Assembly (NCBI RefSeq): GCF_029433255.1 | Contig: NZ_JAQTHU010000001.1 | Span: 1,798,001 to 1,862,000, forward strand | DNA length: 64,000 nt | DNA from: Lactobacillus sp. ESL0791 | GTDB lineage: Bacteria; Bacillota; Bacilli; Lactobacillales; Lactobacillaceae | Direction of reading: 5' to 3' | Shown here: one piece after another, positions 59,979 to 64,000 of the stretch | Position numbering within the stretch: the first letter of the stretch is position 1 | Layout: every line of letters starts with the position of its first letter | Position numbers and translations under genes: made by a program | The notes under the pieces: generated by a model | Told to the model about the DNA's origin: nothing | Databases searched by the model: none | The model's input: the letters and a program-made list of their open reading frames with translations, nothing else

Positions 59979-61211
59979 CTAATCATTCCACCTTTTCATT
60001 GCAATCACCGCATTATGGCCGCCGAAGCCAAATGAATTACTGATTGCATAATCAACTTGCCTGGCAGCATTTTCTGTCGTCACCAAGTTTACCTTGCAAG
60101 CGGGATCTTGCTCGGTCACGCCTACATTAACCGGTAATTTGCCGGATTTAAAAGAGAGCAGGCAGGCGATTGCTTCAACCGCGCCGGCAGCACCAAGCAG
60201 GTGGCCCGTCATACTCTTGGTACTGGAAACCAAAACCGGACTATTTTTACCGAAAACCTGATTAATTGCTTTTGCTTCAGCAGCATCGTTACTCTTGGTG
60301 CTGGTGCCGTGAGCGTTAATATAGCCAACCGCTTCAGGCTCAATCCCGGCTTCATCTAATGCTAGACGCATTGCCCGGGCTGCCTGTGTTCCCGCCGGAT
60401 CCGGTGAGGTCATGTGGTAGGCGTCAGAGGTGGTACCATAGCCAACAATTTCACCCAAGATGTGCGCTCCGCGCTTTTGTGCATGCTCCAATGATTCGAG
60501 AACCAGAGACCCAGCACCCTCGCCCATGACAAAACCAGAGCGGTTACTGTCAAACGGAATGCTGGCCTTCGCCGGATCAGTTGCTTTGGACAAAGTTGAC
60601 AGAGCCGCAAAGCCGGAAATGCCGCTTTCATTGATTGCAGCTTCAGAACCGCCAGCAATCATCACGTCGGCATAGCCATCTTTAATTTGCCGAAAAGCTT
60701 CACCAATAGAATTTGTGCTCGAAGCACAGGCAGTCACAATCGTTGTGCTAATCGCTTGGGCATGAAAACGAATTGAGATGTTCCCCGCCGCCATATTAGC
60801 AATTGAAGTTGGGATAAACATCGGCGACACCCTGTCGAGCCCCTTTTCGTGCCATTTAATTACCTGCTGCTGGATTGTGGTTAAGCCCCCAATACCCGAC
60901 CCCCAAATAACACCGAAGCGTTCGCTGGCGGTGTTTTCATCATTAATTCCCGCCTGATTGACTGCCTGCTGGGTAGCGTACATTGCATACTGGGTAAAGA
61001 CATCCATCCTGCGGGGATCTTTTTTAGTTAAGTATTTTAAAGGAGAAAAATCCTTCAATTGGCCGGCAAGGGTAACGCCCGTTGCTGCCGCATCAAAATA
61101 TGAAATCGGCGCAAAACCAACTTTTTGTGAATTTAAACCTGCGGCAAACTCAGCCACGTCGTTGCCAATCGGTGTCAATGCACCCATCCCTGTGACTACT
61201 ACTCTTGTCAT
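59979..61211 (-). CDS. fabF: 3-Oxoacyl-ACP synthase II
   Basis: FabF elongates acyl-ACP with malonyl-ACP. The 410-residue thiolase-fold enzyme has the nucleophile in VTACASSTNSIG (about residue 163), His in NAHGTSTKSNDAAE (about 302), and His in TKSMTGHLLGAAGAVE (about 338). The usual C-terminal NSFGFGGHNAV is present. FabF is the condensing enzyme for elongation; initiation by FabH would be encoded just beyond the right end. Confidence 0.97.
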   Translation of the reverse strand: MTRVVVTGMGALTPIGNDVAEFAAGLNSQKVGFAPISYFDAAATGVTLAGQLKDFSPLKYLTKKDPRRMDVFTQYAMYATQQAVNQAGINDENTASERFGVIWGSGIGGLTTIQQQVIKWHEKGLDRVSPMFIPTSIANMAAGNISIRFHAQAISTTIVTACASSTNSIGEAFRQIKDGYADVMIAGGSEAAINESGISGFAALSTLSKATDPAKASIPFDSNRSGFVMGEGAGSLVLESLEHAQKRGAHILGEIVGYGTTSDAYHMTSPDPAGTQAARAMRLALDEAGIEPEAVGYINAHGTSTKSNDAAEAKAINQVFGKNSPVLVSSTKSMTGHLLGAAGAVEAIACLLSFKSGKLPVNVGVTEQDPACKVNLVTTENAARQVDYAISNSFGFGGHNAVIAMKRWND

Positions 61212-61224
61212 TAAACTCTCTTCC

Positions 61225-61959
61225 TTACTGCATGGTCAGGCCGCCATCAACCGTGATGGTTTGGCCAGTTATATAATCATTTTCTGCCAAAAAGACAGCG
61301 GTCTGTGCTACTTCTTGAATATTGCCAAAACGCTTGAGCGGAATTGCTGCAGCAATTTCCTCTTGGCGCTTTTCACTCAAATGCCTAGTCATCTGGGTAT
61401 CAATCATCCCCGGAGCAATTGCGTTACAGCGCAGATTGCGCAGGGCTGCCTCTTTAGCAACCGACTTAGTTAACCCGATTATTCCGGCCTTGCTTGCGGC
61501 ATAGTTGGCCTGACCAATATTGCCGGTTAGGCCAACAACGCTGGCCATGTTAATGAAACAGCCGGAGCGCTGCTTGTAGAGCGGGCGCAAGGACTGTCGG
61601 ATAACATTAAACGTGCCAACCAAATTGGTATTAAGAACGGCCGTAAAATCTTCCTCGGACATCCGGTTCAACAGGCCATCCTTAACAATTCCGGCATTGT
61701 TGACAACCACATCCAAATGACCGAATTCAGTAAAAATCTGTTCAATCATCTTCTTGACCGAATCTACTTGCGTAACATCAGCACTGAAATCAACGACTTT
61801 GGTTCCATAGCTTTTAACCTGGGCAATAATTTCATCAGGAATCTCTTTCCGGGCATTAAGGACAATGTTTGCTCCCTTTTTGGCAAAGGCCTTAGCGATT
61901 TCCAGACCAATTCCCCGCGAACTGCCGGTAACTAGCACCACTTTATCTGTTAAGTCCAT
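61225..61959 (-). CDS. fabG: 3-Oxoacyl-ACP reductase
   Basis: This SDR-family NADPH reductase of 244 residues has the nucleotide motif VTGSSRGIG (residues 10-18), NNAGIVKDG (about 87), and catalytic Ser-Tyr-Lys in NMASVVGLTGNIGQANYAASK (Tyr at about 152). It reduces beta-ketoacyl-ACP in each elongation round. The ATG overlaps the fabD stop by one base. Confidence 0.96.
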   Translation of the reverse strand: MDLTDKVVLVTGSSRGIGLEIAKAFAKKGANIVLNARKEIPDEIIAQVKSYGTKVVDFSADVTQVDSVKKMIEQIFTEFGHLDVVVNNAGIVKDGLLNRMSEEDFTAVLNTNLVGTFNVIRQSLRPLYKQRSGCFINMASVVGLTGNIGQANYAASKAGIIGLTKSVAKEAALRNLRCNAIAPGMIDTQMTRHLSEKRQEEIAAAIPLKRFGNIQEVAQTAVFLAENDYITGQTITVDGGLTMQ

Positions 61960-62888
61960 TATTTATCAGCCTCCAAAGCAGAAATCGTCTTTTCTAGCTC
62001 ACTCCCACTATCCGTGCGGTAAGTCGCAATGCCGGGCACAATTTTCCGGGCAAAGGAAATCAGTGTCCGTCCCGGACCAATCTCAATTACCGCCGTTAAA
62101 CCGGCACTATGTTGACCTAAAGTTTTTGCAAAATAAGTAGTGGAAACCAATTGTTTGGTCAAATTCGCGGTCAGCATCGTTGGCGTAAATTTTTCCTGAG
62201 TCGTTGTGCTAAACACCGGAAAACTGCCCTGCTGCCACTCGACCTTGTGCAGCTCTTTTTCTAAATCTTTTTGAATTGGTGCCATCACAGGTGTGTGAAA
62301 GGCCCCGCTGACTTGCAGCGGCACAATTCGTGCGCCCTGAGCGGTCAAGTCATCAGCAACTGCCGCTACTGCTTCTTGCTCACCGCCAACCACTACCTGG
62401 TCCGGCGTATTGACATTGGCAACCTGCACAATGCCCAATTTACTTGCTTTTTGACATGCTGCTTCAACCGCTGCAAGATCGACTTTCATGACTGCAGCCA
62501 TGCTGCTTTTAGTTTGATCACTAGCCTGCTGCATCAATTCACCCCGACGTTTAATTAGCTGCAGGGCTGTTGCTAAGCCGACATAACCGCTGCAGGCCAG
62601 GGCACTGTACTCACCTAGGCTCAAGCCGATGCCAAATTTTTTCTGCGGCAGGTAATTATGCAAAAGACTGTACAAGCCGTAACTCATGGTCATAATTGCC
62701 GGCTGCGAATATTTAGTTGAAGCTAATTTATCAGCCTGATTTTTATCAAACAGCAGCGATGCAATGTCCATCCCCAAAATACTCGATGATTCATCAATGA
62801 TCTGCCGGTAATGTGGATTATTTTCGTAAAGGTCCTCAGTCAAGACGGTTTTTTGTGCGCCTTGACCGCTAAAAAGTAAACCAATCAT
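61959..62888 (-). CDS. fabD: Malonyl-CoA:ACP transacylase
   Basis: FabD loads malonyl onto ACP. The 309-residue protein has FSGQGAQ (residues 6-12), the Ser nucleophile in GLSLGEYSALACSG (about 88) and His in SGAFHTPVM (about 198). It lies two bases after fabK. All features are standard. Confidence 0.96.
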   Translation of the reverse strand: MIGLLFSGQGAQKTVLTEDLYENNPHYRQIIDESSSILGMDIASLLFDKNQADKLASTKYSQPAIMTMSYGLYSLLHNYLPQKKFGIGLSLGEYSALACSGYVGLATALQLIKRRGELMQQASDQTKSSMAAVMKVDLAAVEAACQKASKLGIVQVANVNTPDQVVVGGEQEAVAAVADDLTAQGARIVPLQVSGAFHTPVMAPIQKDLEKELHKVEWQQGSFPVFSTTTQEKFTPTMLTANLTKQLVSTTYFAKTLGQHSAGLTAVIEIGPGRTLISFARKIVPGIATYRTDSGSELEKTISALEADK

Positions 62889-62890
62889 TT

Positions 62891-63844
62891 TTAATGTTCA
62901 CCATTCAATAATTTATCAGCCTGCGTGTAGACTTCCAGCAAAATTTCCGCAGCTGGCTGCTGCTTTTTTACCATTCCCGAAATTTCACCTGCCATAAACG
63001 ATCCAGTTTCGGTATCACCATCGATCACAGCACGTTGCAAACTACCGTTGCCCAGTTCCTCAACTTGGGTATAATCAGGATGCTCTTTAGCAGCCTCAGC
63101 TTTTTCAAGCTTGACAAACTTCTGCGCCATCTTATTTTTCAAAACCCGGGACGGATGACCGGCAAAATCGCCGGTTACCATCGTACTGACATCTTTGGCC
63201 TTCAAAACTGCCTTTTTATAATTAGGATGAACCTTGCATTCCGCAGCCACTAGAAAGCGCGTGCCCATCTGCACGCCTTGTGCTCCCAACATAAAAGCTG
63301 CAGCCATCCCGCGGCCGTCGCCGATACCACCGGCAGCAATCACCGGAATGCTAACGGCATCAACGACCTGTGGTACTAAAGCCATAGTTGTCAATTTACC
63401 GATATGCCCGCCGGATTCCATTCCTTCGGCAACAACGGCATCAACGCCGACACGTTCCATCATTCGCGCTAAGGCAACGGAACCGACAACGGGAATCACT
63501 TTGATATTAGCTTTTTTGAATTCATCAACATACTTTCCCGGATTGCCGGCACCGGTTGTAACTACAGCAACCTTGTCTTTATTTGCCAAAACTGTCTGAA
63601 CAACTTCTTCGGCATACGGTGAAAGAAGCATCACGTTGACCCCAAACGGTCTGTCGGTCAAAGATTTAGCAATTTGAATCTCCTTGTCGACAACTTCCGC
63701 CGGCGCATTACCGGCACCGATAATCCCGAGGCCGCCTGCATTAGAAACAGCAGCCGCCAATTTGCCATCGGCTACCCAGGCCATCCCGCCTTGAAAAATC
63801 GGATACTTAAGACCGAGACTCTTCATAAATGGGCTTAATTCCAT
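62891..63844 (-). CDS. fabK: Enoyl-ACP reductase II FabK (FMN, NADH)
   Basis: FabK performs the last reduction of each cycle with FMN. The 317-residue TIM-barrel flavoprotein starts GLKYPIFQGGMAWVADG and has VVAEGMESGGHIG (about residue 140) and PVIAAGGIGDGRG (about 172). FabK replaces the triclosan-sensitive FabI, so triclosan insensitivity of this step is expected from the family. The ATG at 63844 has AAGG eight bases upstream; longer starts would run into acpP. Confidence 0.95.
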   Translation of the reverse strand: MELSPFMKSLGLKYPIFQGGMAWVADGKLAAAVSNAGGLGIIGAGNAPAEVVDKEIQIAKSLTDRPFGVNVMLLSPYAEEVVQTVLANKDKVAVVTTGAGNPGKYVDEFKKANIKVIPVVGSVALARMMERVGVDAVVAEGMESGGHIGKLTTMALVPQVVDAVSIPVIAAGGIGDGRGMAAAFMLGAQGVQMGTRFLVAAECKVHPNYKKAVLKAKDVSTMVTGDFAGHPSRVLKNKMAQKFVKLEKAEAAKEHPDYTQVEELGNGSLQRAVIDGDTETGSFMAGEISGMVKKQQPAAEILLEVYTQADKLLNGEH

Positions 63845-63848
63845 CAAC

Positions 63849-64000
63849 TTAACCTTCTTTCGCAGCCAGTTGTTTTTTAACGAAATCAACTAAATCCTGC
63901 ACAGTTTGAATGCCGTCTTCACTTTCAATCTTGATGTCAAATTCATCTTCGAGCTCATTGATCACCTCAAACACATCCAAGCTGTCGGCATTCAAATCAT
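63849..64000 (-). CDS. acpP: Acyl carrier protein, C-terminal part (runs off the window)
   Basis: The last 49 codons of an ACP, entering from the right edge: [14 protein letters not shown] carries the Ser that receives phosphopantetheine, followed by helices III and IV ([18 protein letters not shown]) and the stop at 63849. It is modified by the AcpS encoded at 8.5 kb. The fabK start is only four bases beyond its stop. FabH and the FabT regulator are expected further upstream, outside the window. Confidence 0.93.
   Translation of the reverse strand, partial: DLNADSLDVFEVINELEDEFDIKIESEDGIQTVQDLVDFVKKQLAAKEG

Overview
The window is low-to-moderate GC Firmicutes DNA and reads as a chromosome segment of a Lactobacillus sensu stricto (acidophilus/delbrueckii-type) lactic acid bacterium. 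Pointers are a small secreted SLAP-domain protein, a secreted matrixin-like protease, L-2-hydroxyisocaproate dehydrogenase, the type-2-like elongation factor P, ECF-type vitamin uptake, and the compact gene order pth-mfd-S4 protein-divIC-S1 protein-tilS-ftsH. The species cannot be fixed from sequence alone. No tRNA, rRNA, CRISPR array, prophage or insertion sequence was recognised.

Layout: (1) 1-6.5 kb, minus: the housekeeping operon pth to tilS, with the first codons of ftsH at the left edge. (2) 6.6-12.2 kb: a plus-strand CBS-ACT protein probably binding cyclic di-AMP, then minus-strand alr-acpS, cshA, murF and rpmE2. (3) 12.3-20.7 kb: a visibly AT-richer carbohydrate island on the minus strand, holding ribokinase, deoC and an operon of PRD regulator, ascorbate-family EIIB and EIIC, a TPR protein, a class II aldolase and a P-loop kinase. 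The only EIIA in this operon is the C-terminal domain of the regulator. (4) 21-30.8 kb: APC permease, HicDH, pyridoxal kinase with its ECF S-component, ProX, GNAT, secreted PepO and guaA. (5) 30.9-36.3 kb: xpt with a guanine riboswitch, converging with a celB-type EIIC/6-phospho-beta-glucosidase operon that also carries a purine-riboswitch-like leader; then pepD. (6) 36.3-42.2 kb: a 47-residue protein, a Cys-to-Asp MurA, pyrG with a reiterative-transcription attenuator, rpoE, DUF1934, HD hydrolase. (7) 42.3-49.5 kb: a heterodimeric ABC exporter, an ABC system whose ATPase is fused to an XRE DNA-binding domain, a candidate small RNA, efp and coaA. (8) 49.5-56 kb: SLAP protein, SGNH hydrolase, GNAT, HelD, matrixin, phosphoglycerate-mutase-like phosphatase and GH29. 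(9) 56-64 kb, minus: the type II fatty-acid operon acpP-fabK-fabD-fabG-fabF-accB-fabZ-accC-accD-accA, entered from the right edge.

The parts most worth following up are the purine-riboswitch-like leader in front of a beta-glucoside PTS operon (34.5-34.7 kb), the ascorbate-type PTS operon with TPR protein and P-loop kinase (15-20.7 kb), the apparently non-coding transcription unit at 47.4-47.6 kb, and the phased direct repeats at 45.5 and 48.4 kb.

Regulatory signals are readable throughout: several extended -10 promoters of the form TGCTATAAT, a cre-like box in the pepO promoter, another over the start of the glucosidase transcript, and many intrinsic terminators. All functional calls rest on motif and family recognition by eye; no database search was run.
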